This document shows, one piece after another, positions 22,375 through 35,062 of a stretch of 64,000 nt of DNA (position 1 is its first letter; each line of letters begins with the position of its first letter). The translations under genes were made by a program, and so were the position numbers. The stretch is from Hippasteria phrygiana (lineage: Eukaryota; Echinodermata; Asteroidea; Valvatida; Goniasteridae). The notes beneath the pieces are model-generated. The model had not been told where the DNA came from. It worked only from the letters and a program-made list of their open reading frames with translations, and did no database searches. The stretch spans positions 4,249,046-4,313,045 of the forward strand of contig JAZGUH010000116.1 of the NCBI GenBank assembly GCA_037893225.1, in the 5' to 3' direction.

Positions 22375-23940
22375 TCAAGCAATCACTAAATATACTGGCA
22401 ACTTTCCGAACGTAATTCACGAAAGGACACAGTCTTTGTTTTTAGTTGATACTGAAAATGTTCCGTCGATTCAGATTTATGAAGAATACAAATCAAGGTG
22501 GGTAGGCTATACAGTTTATTTTGAGCATTTTTAGAGGAAAAAAATACAAATTACATGTAGGCCCTAACGTTTTAAGTCTTGTTTAGTTGAAAAAGTCGTA
22601 TTTTTCCCAACATGCCCAAAGAAAACTGAGTATGATACGGATATATGCTGGCAGATTCTCAGGCATTAATGACATAGCTAACCCCCTAGGGTGCATGTAA
22701 AATCCTATTAAAATTGGAGGATTTGGGACTGCTAGGGTTTTAAAAAACTGTTGGCTAGTTTTACAAAGCTGTGCATGGAAAAATCTTATTTTAAAGGCCT
22801 ACCTTTGTAGTGTAGCCTACCAGTACCATTTTGATTCTAATTAAGCAATGGTCAAACCACACCAGCTTTGACAACATGAAACAGTTAGCTGGGGTACGTG
22901 CCGGTATCTTGTAATTTGATTTCTATTTTCAAAGGAAAGTAGACCTACTGAAATTTAACTGCAAAATAATAGTAGGGCTCGCGCACACGGTAGGTGCACC
23001 TAGTTGCACTTTGTGTACAAAATGAACGCCCGACGTTAACAGCGTCGCCCAATGATTTTTAGTTTTAAAAAGTCGGATTTTTCATTCCTCATTTAAAAGT
23101 AAAAATTTGAAAATATTCTTCGTAATTTGGAAACTGATAGTTGAATCATGTAATAAACTTACATATTTTCCCATTTTGATTGGGATTGACGTTGAAATTG
23201 CACTGGTTTTTGCTGTTTGAAAAGTCTCATTTTATCTCCGAGTAGTCCGACAAACGTGGTGCGCACATGTTACATTCAAGGCCGGGCCGTACTCGGCCCC
23301 GGCCCCATGCGCGCGCGGAGGCATGACACGGCAGTCCTGCGTTCAAGATCGATGGCAAGAATCTTCTCCCCTGGTGACTTTTTTTAACTCGGTCTCGACG
23401 GTAGTATCGCATTGCAGACGTCAAGAAACCATACATAACTGGGAAGCTAATAAAAAAGTGCATTCAACCATCCTCGTTCCATGATTATCGGTCCGTGCGT
23501 TGCAAAGTTACGACTTTTTTTCTTTTTTCCAATACTTTTTCTTTATGAAATATATTGATAACTAGAGTTTGAATACAAACACACGGTGTTGGGCTTTGTC
23601 TGTTTTTTTAATTTACGGATAAGGAAAGTACAGTATTAAGAGGTACATTTGTTGAAAGAAGTGATTAGGAAAAAACATAAAACATGAAAACACCAATGTA
23701 ATATTTTTAAAGCAAATTATGTACTCTTGAGCAGAAGGCCTTGCTTCCTGCTGTTGTGGGGTCACCAACAGTGACGTGTGGTAGACTGTTCGACACTGAA
23801 ATACATTAGAGAAAAGATGCATATGTGGTTTATTTTGATTTCAACAATCGAAAGAAGCACAGAATTAATGTGCACTGAACTATACCCAATAAAACGGATT
23901 GGTTTTTGATTATTTTGTTGTGAGTCGGATGACGGATTGA
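22375..23940. other. Non-coding region
   Basis: No gene recognised. It includes, at 22683-22735, the second copy of the repeat seen at 17875-17932. Confidence 0.45.
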
Positions 23941-26880
23941 GGCCATGTTAGAGGGCGCTCGAATATTTTATGACGTCACTGGTAACATTTGTTGAAAAGC
24001 ACAGTCTTGCCGGACAAACATCTAATCGCCAAATATGAAAACCTTGTGTTTTGTACCTCATGACATATGACGTTTTCAAAAAATTGCTTGATTTTGTGCT
24101 TTTTGCTTGCAATTTGATACCTGATGACGTCATCATGACGTCATTGCATTTGTGAACATCTTCAACAGAGTGTGTATGTATATACATGTACAAGTATGCC
24201 ATTTGTCTGCCTAAGGTATAAAAAATTATGACAAAGTGTCTCGTTGAGGGTACTTTAACAGGTATAATTCATAGAATAATAACACATAACATATAATGAT
24301 GAGGGTGTTATTGACACTTGTGGAGCCCCGGACGGGGATCAACGGTATAGGAAATGTACGGCTTTGTCACTAATCAGCAAATAAATTTTCTTATAACATA
24401 ACGTCACATTGCAATGCTGCCCTCAACAGCTTCATGGAAAAAATACGAAAGGGAGGGCGCTAGACCGACCTAACGGTCCCGAACTGCACGACGCTACGCA
24501 CGTTCTATGAGGGGTTGGCGGGTGGTCGAAGTGACATTGCAAGGGAGAATTATATAGCAGAAAAAACAAATTTAACGTTTTTGTAAAATAATTGTTTCGA
24601 CTTTTCTACGTTTTTTCCATAGGGAATGTTTAAGTTCGCTGATTGCCAATAAATACAAGGAAGTTTGAGATCTACTTGTTTTCTGCCATGCACGTCCGCA
24701 TATGTTTGTATTCATGTTACTGATCCGTGAATTGCTAACAGTGTCCCTGTACCATCCGTTGACTTTGAGCTTCCGATGATCCAAGACGTAGAGGTCAAAT
24801 AAGAAACACCAAATATGTCGATGTACATTAGATCAATCTGATGTTCACATATGAAAACTTGAAATATCATACTTCTGCTTTTAAATTGACACATCATGAC
24901 GTCATTACGTTTTTGCACATCTTCAATAGAGTGTGTATGAAATGTACCAAGTTTAAACTTGATAATGAAGTTGCATGTTGTTTTACAGTTCTGGGGAATA
25001 AAGAAAGACAAGAAGAAAAACAATGCATAGAAATATTCAACAATATGATGAGACTATTATCGACACTTGCGGAGCCAGGGATGGAGATCAACAATTATGA
25101 GGAATGTACGGCTTGCTACCCAATCAGCAAATGAATTTTCTAGTAGCATCACGTCCCATTCCAATGCTACCCTCAACAGCCTCATATCATAAGAAAAAGA
25201 AAAAATACCCAGATGTAGGTGGTGGACCGACCTAACGGTCCCCAACTGCACGGGTACAGTTCGGGACCGTTAGGTTGGTCTAGCGCCCTCTCTTGAGTGT
25301 TTGTTTCCACGAGGCACTACGCTAAAGCACGTTTGATGAGGGAGTTGGTGGGTGGTCGAAGTGACATTCCAAGGGTGCCAAGGGGAATGTTAAAGTTCGC
25401 TGATTGCCCAAAAAATACAAGAAAGTTTATGACATACTTTTTTCTGCCATTTGAAATAAACATGAAGGCTATAGCTGTTAGGGTTGATTTTTCAGAATTT
25501 TTCAGATGATAAAGGCTCTTTTCATTGCTATTTCCAGCCTGATGACGTCATCAATCTGATCATGCACACACGTGTTGTCTGCCCGAGGGTCATCATATAA
25601 CTCAGTGAAAATCGCAAACTTCGACACAGACATTGACTGTCATGAACATGCATTTTGGAGATTTTTCAACCTGCCGCACTGAACTTATATCTCTCGCGGT
25701 TGAAGGTTTAAAGGTCTATTCATTTTACCTTCCGGTCTGATGACGTCATCAATATTTCTCCACCTCAACTTGTTCTTAGCATGAAGCTGATTATCTACAT
25801 TATTATAAAGTGATTTCAGCCAACTTCGCCGCACACATCAGCCGATTATTCATTTTAAACATTTTTCAACCTGCCACTAGAGGGCGCTCTAACATTTTAT
25901 GACGTCACCGGTAATTTTTTGTAAAGTACAATCTAGCCAGAGACTAACATCGTTGAAAGCAAGTTCACATCTTTCCCCACTTTTAAATTATAAGGCACTT
26001 CCGGTTTGGACCGGAAGGAAGGGTCATGTGATTTTGCACGTAATATAAAAAATGAAGACCCTGGATTATTCCATCAATTCCCGTAAAAAACAAAATCAGA
26101 TCTCTCACGGTTGATTTTATATTGATTTTCAAAGATTAAATCTAGAAATCTTTGATTGCTTGTAATCTGATACTTGATGACGTCATCGTGACGTCATTAT
26201 CAGAAAGCTTGAGAGCTATGTCAACTGTGCTATCTGAAGCAAAAATCTGGAATATATCTCTCGCCGTTGTTTTTTCAGCAATTTTTGAAGGTTTCAAAGT
26301 CTTTTCATTGTCACTTCCGGTTTGATGACGTCATCAATATGAGCCCTTGCACACGTGTTGCCTGCATGAAGGTCATCATACATGTATATATCAATTATAA
26401 AGTGATTACCGCAAACTTCGCAACACACATCAACTGAAAGTTCATTTTGAACATTTTTAAACCTGCCGCTAGAGGGCGCTCGAATATTTTATGACGTCAC
26501 CGCTAACATTTTTGAAAAGTTCAGCCTGGCCAAAGACTAACAGCGTTGAAAGCAAGTTCAAATCTTTTTCTACTTTTAAATTATAAGGCACTTCCGGTTT
26601 CGACCGGAAGGAAGGGTCATGTGATTTTGCACGCACGACAAAAAATGAAGACCTATATTTATCCTATCAATTACCGTAAAAATCAAGTTCAGGTCTGTCA
26701 CGGTTGATTTTATATTGATTTTCAAAGAATAAATCAACAAATCTTATATTGCTTGTAATCTGATACATGATGACGTCATCATGACGTCATTACATTTTTG
26801 CACATCTTCAATACAGTGTGCATGCATATGTGAGGTTTGAACTTGATATGAGTTTCCATGTAGTCACATTAACCTGGAGA
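23941..26880. repeat. Patchwork of duplicated modules rich in TGACGTCA
   Basis: Several modules recur in direct orientation. About 24305-24665 and 25050-25420 match with a period near 745 bp. About 25870-26190 and 26460-26790 match with a period near 591 bp (shared AGAGGGCGCTC, CACTTCCGGTTT and GGAAGGAAGGGTCATGTGAT). A related block begins at 23945. The palindrome TGACGTCA, mostly within TGATGACGTCATCA, occurs more than ten times. A hairpin at about 25226-25279 pairs ACCGACCTAACGGTCCC with its inverse. No ORF is convincing. Confidence 0.75.
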
Positions 26881-26938
26881 AAAAAGGGTAGAAAAAGATC
26901 AGAAGAATAATAATAATAGTAAATTCGTACAATAACAA

Positions 26939-26967
26939 TAGGTGTTGGGCTGTATAGCCCAACACCT
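26939..26967. repeat. Short palindrome AGGTGTTGGGCT...AGCCCAACACCT
   Basis: Twelve-bp arms around a 4-nt loop, next to AAT-rich simple sequence. It may be the end structure of a repeat family or a transcript hairpin. Confidence 0.7.
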
Positions 26968-29094
26968 AATAATAATGGAACCCTTACAAATTAAATTAGT
27001 AATACATGTATCAAGGCTTGAATTTCCTTTTTTTAAACTGTCAAAATATAATTTTGTTTTAAAGTTATCCATAGACACATTTGTGTCGTTGTGGATTTTC
27101 ATCATGGCGCCTTTTGCCTGACGCGTGTGTCAACAGATCGATAGTCAAGCGTGATTGTTCACTAGCTGATCGTTAATGTAGACATAAGAATAACTACTGT
27201 TCATGTGAAAATGGTCTCACAAGTTAATGAATCAGGTAAAAAGGTGATGTAAAAAGGTGATGGTCTTTTTGCTGAAATAAACTGCCGTTTTTTGGGGCTC
27301 GGCACTGCGGTTTGCTGCGCAATGCAATTTTGTGTGCCTTATGTCGACTGGCTCGTTGACGTTCGAAAAAAAATTGAGTTCATGCGGTTGTCCCAGTTAC
27401 GAAATACAGCCAAATCCCTTTCAAATCAAGATCATACCTGATGTATTTTGTTTATTGTTGATGAAATTAACCATAATTTTCCTGTTAAATTTAACAGGAG
27501 CTTCTACCCCATTGTGGGATTTTAATTTTCTACCCTGTAGTAAAAAAATGGATCATACCCACTCCCACACCCATATAGCTTTATGGACTATTCTATTTGT
27601 ATTACATGGGGGCGTTTTGTTTGAGTGTTTTTAGGTTGGACTTAGTCATTTGTCAACCTTGCCGTTGGTCATTTTTGGTGTAAAATTACATTTTTGACAT
27701 CCATTTTATTGCACATTATGATGTTTAACAACTCAAAACCAACTGGAACCAATAGTATTTCTGGAAAACAATGGGAAAAAACAAGTTAAAGTTTACTTTA
27801 AGCGTTTATTTACACTTTGACAGATATTTAAATATGCCTTTTTATTCAGTTTCAGAAAAATTGAACATTTTCGTACACATTTCCTATACAAAATAATGTC
27901 ATTTTGAGCAACATATATTTGGCCATAACTTTGGATTGCACTGGTCAATTGGGGCCATTTTACCATCATTTGTTTTCTTTTTTGGTGGGCTTTACAATGA
28001 AAACAATCTCTTAAACAAATAAAACCTTTACAAAAAAAGTTCACTAGCCCTAATAATAGTTAACCAAATAAAGCCTGTACCATATGGTTTGTACATTAAC
28101 GAGGTCGTTGTCATGGCTACGTGCGTAGCATTGAGTCACAGGGCCTGGCCAAAAGTTCAGACACCAAATCGTTCCAGTGTAAACGGTCCTCTATATTTCG
28201 CTGGAATGTCTAAGTACACGGAAATTGGACGTTCGGGTTTAGCTCTAGTGTTTGGCGTGATTTGTAGTGACTGCATTAAATATTCGAATTGTGTGTGATT
28301 GGGTAAGGTTCGTGGCGAGGTCAGCATTGCTAAGAGATGAAAGAATTGCCCTAACTTTTTGTAACAGCATTTGTAAAGTGCTTTTAAAATGTTTCCTTCA
28401 AGACCATGTGGACACAACAAACCGTGTTTCGTTTAAATTTTCTATTGGTATATTAATCTTAAAATTGCTCATAATGTTTTGTAATTTGTCCCCACACTGC
28501 AGTAATGCTTCACAATGGGTGGCAGGCTGTGACATGTTTGAACTGCTTGTCTACTTCATACGGCGTTTGCAAGATGCTTTCATCTCTTGTTTTTCTCCGT
28601 AAGTACATACAGAGTTGACTTTTCGATCACATCTGTATTTCCTGTTAAGAGGATGAAAATAACTGTTAAAAAGTGCAAAAGGCACACGGTTTTTGGAATG
28701 AGTGAAGTGATTAATAAGTGTTCTTTTTCCAGTCGTGTGTTGAATAAAGCTGCTTGACCATGCTCTCAAAAAAAATCATTTTCCCCGAACAATTTTCAAT
28801 TGGTACCGGTATGTTTTGTTTTCTCGACAAAAAAACTTTTACCGATTTTTGGCTTTTGTCATCCTCTGAGAAGGGCTTGGTTTTGGAATAGTTTAGAGAA
28901 TTAGTGCCCCATCCGTCAGGCATAATAATCTGATACGTTTTTTTTATGTTATTTGTTTGTCAGAATCGCGTCATGATGAGGGACGTGCCATGTTTACAAC
29001 CTTGCCGATGAATGAACCTGCACTTCTCTGGATGTCTTGGAATTTCTTATTAAACGGTCTGTGAAAAGAGCTTAACTCTTAAAACACATTGAAT
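26968..29094. other. Non-coding region
   Basis: Short ORFs at 27332-27634 and 28267-28602 have no domain that I recognise. Nothing else could be supported. Confidence 0.4.
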
Positions 29095-29430
29095 AATCTC
29101 TTAATGTAAAAGAGTGAAAAACTCACTCTCTAAAATAGTGAATCCCTTCTCAAACCACTTCAAAAGAGTGAATCTCTTATAAAAACCACTCAAAAAGAGT
29201 GAAAACCACTCGAAAGGAGTGAAATTTCCACTCTTTCGAGGAGCCGTATAAGGGACAACTCTAAAAAAAAAAAAAGGAGTTGTTCCTTTATATACGGCTC
29301 CACGAAGGAGTTAAAATTTCACTCTTTTCGAGTGGCTTTTATAAGAGATTCACTCTTTTGGAGTGGTTTGAGAAGGGATTCACTCTTTTGGAGTGTGAGT
29401 TTTTCACTCTTTTACATCAAGAGAGATGTA
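29095..29430. mobile_element. Foldback element with about 160-bp inverted arms
   Basis: The arms contain repeated AAGAGTGAAA / TTTCACTCTT words and are inverted copies of each other around an A-rich centre at 29262-29276; for example GAGCCGTATAAGGGACAACT on the left pairs with AGTTGTTCCTTTATATACGGCTC-type sequence on the right. No coding capacity. Confidence 0.75.
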
Positions 29431-30520
29431 TACACTCCTTTGAAATTTATGAAAGTTACGAGACGCCATTTTGTGGTTTTCCATTTTAAAATGCGTCTGT
29501 TTTGACGTTAATTTTCGCAATTTACTGAAAACCGATACCTTCACGAAAAGAAAATCTGTACTTCTATTATGTAGGCCCTACAAGTTTCATAAACCCTGTA
29601 GCAAGATAAAACGATCATGTAAAAACGTTTTATATAGAATGCCATTGGCAGAGGACGGCTTAAAAAATAATGTGTACTTCATTTACGTTGTCATTTTTTT
29701 CTTTTGTTAGATTTAAAACTCACCTCCCTAGCCTGTCGACGTTCAAACTGACACCACTGTATAATTTTGCTTCAATGTAAATGTTTACCATTGTGTATGT
29801 TACTTGAATTAATTTGATTTGAAAGAACGAAATGGTTCAACTTTTTTCAACTTGTCTACTTTTTATCTTTTGATCAAAAAGGTATTTATTAATGAGGATA
29901 ATGGTGTGATGGGGGACTTTCATAGATGTTGAAAACCGGTAAGGGTCCCGTCGCAATTGCCTTTGGCCAGACCCGTAACATATTTTGTCAACACTATACA
30001 CACTCCATCACACTAGTACTCGTTCAGTTGAGGACAAGTTCATATTATTGCAAGAAAGCCAAAGTGAACGCAAATTTTTAATGTCACGGAAATTATTCCC
30101 GCATGCGCTACGAAAAGGGAGAAAATAACTATATATCTATAAATAGATATCTAATTCGTTTGTTTTTGCTCTTGCGGCCTGGGGTATGACCTGGCCTTTA
30201 GACCTTCAAGTTTGGTCAGGTCATATTACTAACTTACTTTATTTCTTGAATGCAATATACATTTGCAAACCATCAACATTAAAACTCCCAAACTATTGTG
30301 AAATATGTTTCTTGATTGTAAATGAATAATAGTCTCAAGCATCCTGAGAAATCATGACATCTTGCGGGCTGTCATTTTCAAGAAAAGTTTACTTGTTTGT
30401 ATCATTTCCAACATTCTTTGTAATGAAATTAGAATGACATTAATTCTGTTTACATGTACATGTATTTGATTTGTTATCGTTTGCAGAAATTAACTTCAAA
30501 TATCCCTATTATGTTACAGG
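29431..30520. other. Non-coding region
   Basis: No gene recognised; AT-rich with a TATATCTATAAATAGATAT-type palindrome near 30130. Confidence 0.4.
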
Positions 30521-31140
30521 AACATGTCCACAGAGTTGCAATAGTGTGCCATAAAGTTGCAGTGATTGTGCCAAAAGGCCAATTAAGTTGCAGTGACGTG
30601 CCCAATAAAATTGCAATTGCGTCCCATAAAGTTGCTATTACGTTCCAACAAAGTTGCGGTGATGACGTGCCCAAAAAGTTGCAGTGACGTGCCAATTAGG
30701 TTGCAGTGACGTCCCTAATAAAGTTGCAATTACGTCCCATCAAGTGGCTTTTAGGTTCCAACAAAGTTGCAGAGATGTGCCCACAAGGTTGCAATAACGT
30801 ATGTAAATGGTTGTAGAAACGTCCCTTATTATAAAGGTTGCTGTAACGTGATAATCAAGTTGTAATCACGTCCCCATAAGGTCGTACAAACGTGCATACG
30901 TTGCTGTTACTAGGTGCCCATTAGGTCGTTTTAAGTTACGTGACGTCAAGGTTGTAATCATGTACCAGTAAACATTTCTTTTATGTTGTAGCAACGTCCT
31001 CTTAACGTTGCGTGATAACGTTGTGGCAACGCGTATGGGAGTCGACATTTTTACGTTGCTGCAACGTCATTTTCCTAACGTTGCCGCAACGAAAACGTGA
31101 CCATGTGGCAACATTGTCACAACGTAAAATTGTTAGCTGG
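30521..31140. repeat. ACGTTG-rich degenerate repeat tract, right member of the inverted pair
   Basis: Irregular repeats of AAGTTGCAGTGACGTGCC and CAACGTT end at TGTTAGCTGG, the reverse complement of the CCAGCTAACA that opens the tract at 21149. Repeat words on the minus strand here resemble those at the left tract. Confidence 0.7.
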
Positions 31141-32097
31141 AATCATCTGCCTGACGGTTGAAAACGAGCGCCGTTTTTCTCTCGTTTTTTCGCCATCCAA
31201 CAACGCAAAACTTTGAACAGGTCAGTGTAACGATATTTCTTATAAAATACTATTACTAACCCCCCAATCCGCCCATTTCTGAAAATTGCAACAATGACCA
31301 ATCATGTACACCACCTTTAAGAGAAAAAACAGCAACAATGTTGTTTTTCAGTAACAAACGCATTTATTAAGACCAACATTGTTTTCTATTTCAGTGACCC
31401 TTTAAGGCTTGTACATGTATGTATTAACAGCCTAAGTTAAGCAGTTAATAAGCGGGCCCCGGACCCCACACGCCGTAGTGGTGGTGGGCTTCCCGAGCTC
31501 GCCATCCCAGTTGTCTTTAAAAAACCCAGCACCCCTGGCAAAAATGTGTTCCAGCGCAGCGGATCCGCCGTGGGCTATCCCGGCTATATTGCCAAATAAT
31601 ATATAAATAAATATATTGTATAATTTCTCTACTTGCCTTTATTATCGAGAAGAGCATTACCACACATCCACACCGCTGTTCCGTTTACACCCTACAAACT
31701 ATAGCCGTTGTCATGCTGCTGTTCGCCCCGGCCCGCCCCAACTGCATTGGCATGCATGCTGGGCAGTATGGGCGGCCATTAGGGCAAAAAAGACAACCGC
31801 AAAATTAAAGTAAAGCAAAAATAGAACAAAAATAAAATTCGAAAAAATAAACAATCAAGCTACAATTAACAATGAGAATAAAGAACCCAAAACAAAATTA
31901 AAACGCCCAAAAAAATACAAAAAACAAAAAATAAAACGTTTGTGTTAAATGTACAATAAAACACAAAACTAACAAAATGCAGTGGAAATTAACAAATACC
32001 CGCGACAAATAAAAAATCCGCCACGGCAATAATACCCCCGCGACTAACGCAAACCCCGCGCTCATCATTGAAGCCACGCACGGAACATTATAAACCA
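31141..32097. other. Non-coding region
   Basis: No gene recognised. The part from 31800 to 32090 is A-rich on the plus strand. Confidence 0.4.
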
Positions 32098-32180
32098 CTC
32101 AACGAATGTAAGTCACGCAATTAATATAAGTCACACAACGAATGTAAGTCACGCAACGAATGAAAGCCATGCAACGACAT
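32098..32180. repeat. Short tandem repeat, unit about 20 bp
   Basis: About four imperfect units of CAACGAATGTAAGTCACG lead directly into the left inverted arm at 32178. Confidence 0.75.
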
Positions 32181-33131
32181 CCTCGACTCCATGGGCGCGT
32201 GTGCGTTCCTTCACTAACCCCTGGCCGTGTGGAATACGTAAACTACGCTGACTGGCTATTCGAAATGAATATTTATGTACTGAAAGTAAACCGCGCGCGT
32301 AATCCGAATGTTGAACGCCCTGTGGGCGCTCGCGCCCGCGTTAACATCCTGTTCGTCACGTCACATCTGCAAAACGACTCCGAGCACTTTTTTCCATTAT
32401 CAAGACAAGGCCACTAGTCTTGGTGGCTACGATCATGGAGCTCTCCTTTTTATAGCTCCATGCTACGATAAACGATATGGATTTTTTTCTGGTCAGGAAA
32501 TACATGTATTTTATGTTTAAACAGAGATAGAAAAGGAACACATATTATAAATTCGAGTCGAGGCCGAAAATCAAAATTGTTCCAATCGATAGTAAATTTA
32601 CTCATTTATCCAGAAAGCAGCTCATTCTCAATGACAGTGTTTGCCGCCGCTGCAAAAGATGCATCGAAAGGTTTGACAGGTTTGACAAATTTGCGAAAAC
32701 AGCTGAGAAAAACATTTTGAAAATTACACAACTGACATCCGGCGATAATGGGCGGAAACGGTCATGACGGTCGTCATACTTTTCCTTCCTCCCGATCCCA
32801 CCAGGCCGGCTGTTACTACTACTTAGTGCAGTGTTAGATTTAACGTCAGGCGGGCAATACATTAGGCATCATTATTAGGAGCTAATCTCATCCTTCCAAA
32901 AGATTGATTCTACAAATAAAACCTTCCTACTAAAAACACTGCGTCGCGCGTTAAACACATCGACTGCAGTCCTAATTACCATATCCCACTATCACCGCGT
33001 TCGATTACTTACCCCGCGCTTACTCGGGCAAGCGCGAGCCCGTTCGATTTAGCTCTCGCGTGACTTGTCGCGCTTACTCGGGCCTGGCTCTACTAACCGA
33101 CTCGCCGAGCGGGTTAGTAGGGTAAGTATCA
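32178..33131 (-). mobile_element. Left, truncated copy of a Harbinger-like element
   Basis: This segment is an inverted copy of 36718-37638, differing by scattered substitutions and a few indels. It lacks the TTGTTTACCTTCG termini of the right copy, so its ends are lost. ORFs of 86 and 85 codons on opposite strands are shared by both copies, but they have no recognised domain. It carries a 36-bp insertion at 32434-32469 relative to the right copy. Confidence 0.75.
32426..32469. repeat. 28-bp hairpin insertion flanked by 8-bp direct repeats
   Basis: GCTACGAT at 32426-32433 and 32462-32469 flank a 28-bp segment whose ends ATGGAGCT and AGCTCCAT are inverted repeats. The other copy of the host element has a single GCTACGAT here, so this is an insertion with target duplication. 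Confidence 0.85.
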
Positions 33132-35062
33132 ACCTCGTTACCATGGGCACGATCTTGCGGCGCCATGTTTTCCCACCATGCCTTGCTCGATCCTAACCCC
33201 TGGAATTGCGTTCGATTACTAACCCGCGCTTACTCGCGCCTCCAAATCGGGGAAAGTTGCACATGCGCAGTATGTTAGAGTAAACGAAGGCTCTCGGGTC
33301 ACTCGAGTGACGTCAACGCGGCTTGTGACAACATCTCTGTAGGCCTAGCGCCTGGTGGCGCTATTTGCGATGCCCAATTTTCTGTCAGCGCTGTGACTAG
33401 CTTATAATTAGTTTTTTATTTTTTGATCATTTATCATTGACAAATAATTGGCGTTTGTTAATTGTTACTATTTTAAATGACTCGTAGAATTATTTTTATT
33501 TTGATAACAAATTGATCAGAAATGATTGAGGCTCAAATTTTCAATATTTTTTTTTTAGTAATTTAGCAATATGGTCACAACATTTTAACTGAAATTGCCT
33601 CCAAAATGACCAAAAATTTAATCAAAAATAGCTTTGCATAGGGTTAACCTATCATGACCATTGACCCCTCAATTTATTTACTCTTTCCAGTGATATAATA
33701 TTTAAATGAATTGAAGCAACTTAACATTTTTTATGAATCTGCCTTGTTATGCGGAGTGTCCATAACTGACGGACAGACAGACAGAATCGGAGCCCCATTT
33801 TAAAGTGGATTGGTTTTAAATAAGGTGACACTCTCACAGAAAAAAATACACAGGTTGTGTACAATTTTACATAATTGCAATGTGCCATACGAACCTGCTA
33901 ATAGTTAGATAAAACTTTACACAACAGGTGTTGGGTAAGGTTTTCATAAAAGTTTGGAAAATGTTTACTTTAAAAATTGGTACTAACATTTGCCTAATAT
34001 CTCGGTAAAAACAATTTGGTAAAATTTTACCAAAGTCGGAAGTTAAAAAATACATCGTTTCTATGTAGAATGACTAGAATTTAACTTTATTTTAAGTTTT
34101 TTTTTTACCGTTTCACCATGTCAAAAGTTTACTAAATCTTTAGGTAATTTGGTATTGATTAATAAAAGGTTAAATAAGTTTATCATAAGTGAAATAAATC
34201 AACACATAAACAAGAACATTTAATGCAAAACATAACTGTAAATTTATTCTCAATCACTTATTACAATTTCCAAGTAATCATTGTCTAATTTTATTCAATA
34301 TTTTTTGTTACAATATACTTCAGCAGTAATGTTTGTCCATAATTCAGTGTTGATTTCCAACAATAACAGCAAAACACAAAGTTCAACGGTTATATACATG
34401 TGTGACACAAAAATAAGTCAGTCTTTTAGGATAAAGCTCTAGACTTGTCATCAAAACTTGCATGTATCTCATTAATTAGATTAAAGGAGTTAAAGCTAAA
34501 AACTACAGAAAATCTAATCTTTTTAAGCAAGTTTTTCTTTCTCAAAAGATACATTATCAGGTTTGTTTTTTAGTTTATGGATAAAATACTTAGCAAACAA
34601 ATGCAACCACACAGTTACTTATTATGAGTGAAGTTCCTTAATACAACTCTGTCTCTTGAACAGAAGATTTTGACTCTTTTTGGGGGTTGTAAGAAAAGTC
34701 AGTGGTCATTTGAAATATGGTCTATGTAGTTTTGTTCAAGGAAACATTTTTTTTACTTTGATGTGAACTTTTGTCTGGCTTCAACAAACTACCATTCGAA
34801 GATTCTTAAAAACTTCTGGAAAATGTTAAATCCACAATAATGCAGTCTGCTTAAAATTCAGTATTACACTGAAATGTTTTAGAACTTGGCAATCATAAAG
34901 ATTGCCTTGTACTGTACTGGTCTGATCACTGTTGAATTTTCATTTTTCAGGTCGGAAAAAAATGAAAAGACTAACAAACTTCATTTTTATTAATTCTTTT
35001 TGTACAAATTTGTACTGTTTCTATTACAACTTTTTATGGTCATTAATTAAACTTTAGATTAC
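33132..35062. other. Non-coding region
   Basis: No gene recognised apart from possible intron sequence of the gene model that starts at 35063. AT-rich. Confidence 0.4.

Noticed and set aside
32602..32862. A conserved host gene (86 codons) with a paralogue at 36993-37250
   Set aside because: Both lie inside copies of the same TIR element, so similarity follows from the transposon; an antisense ORF is equally preserved.
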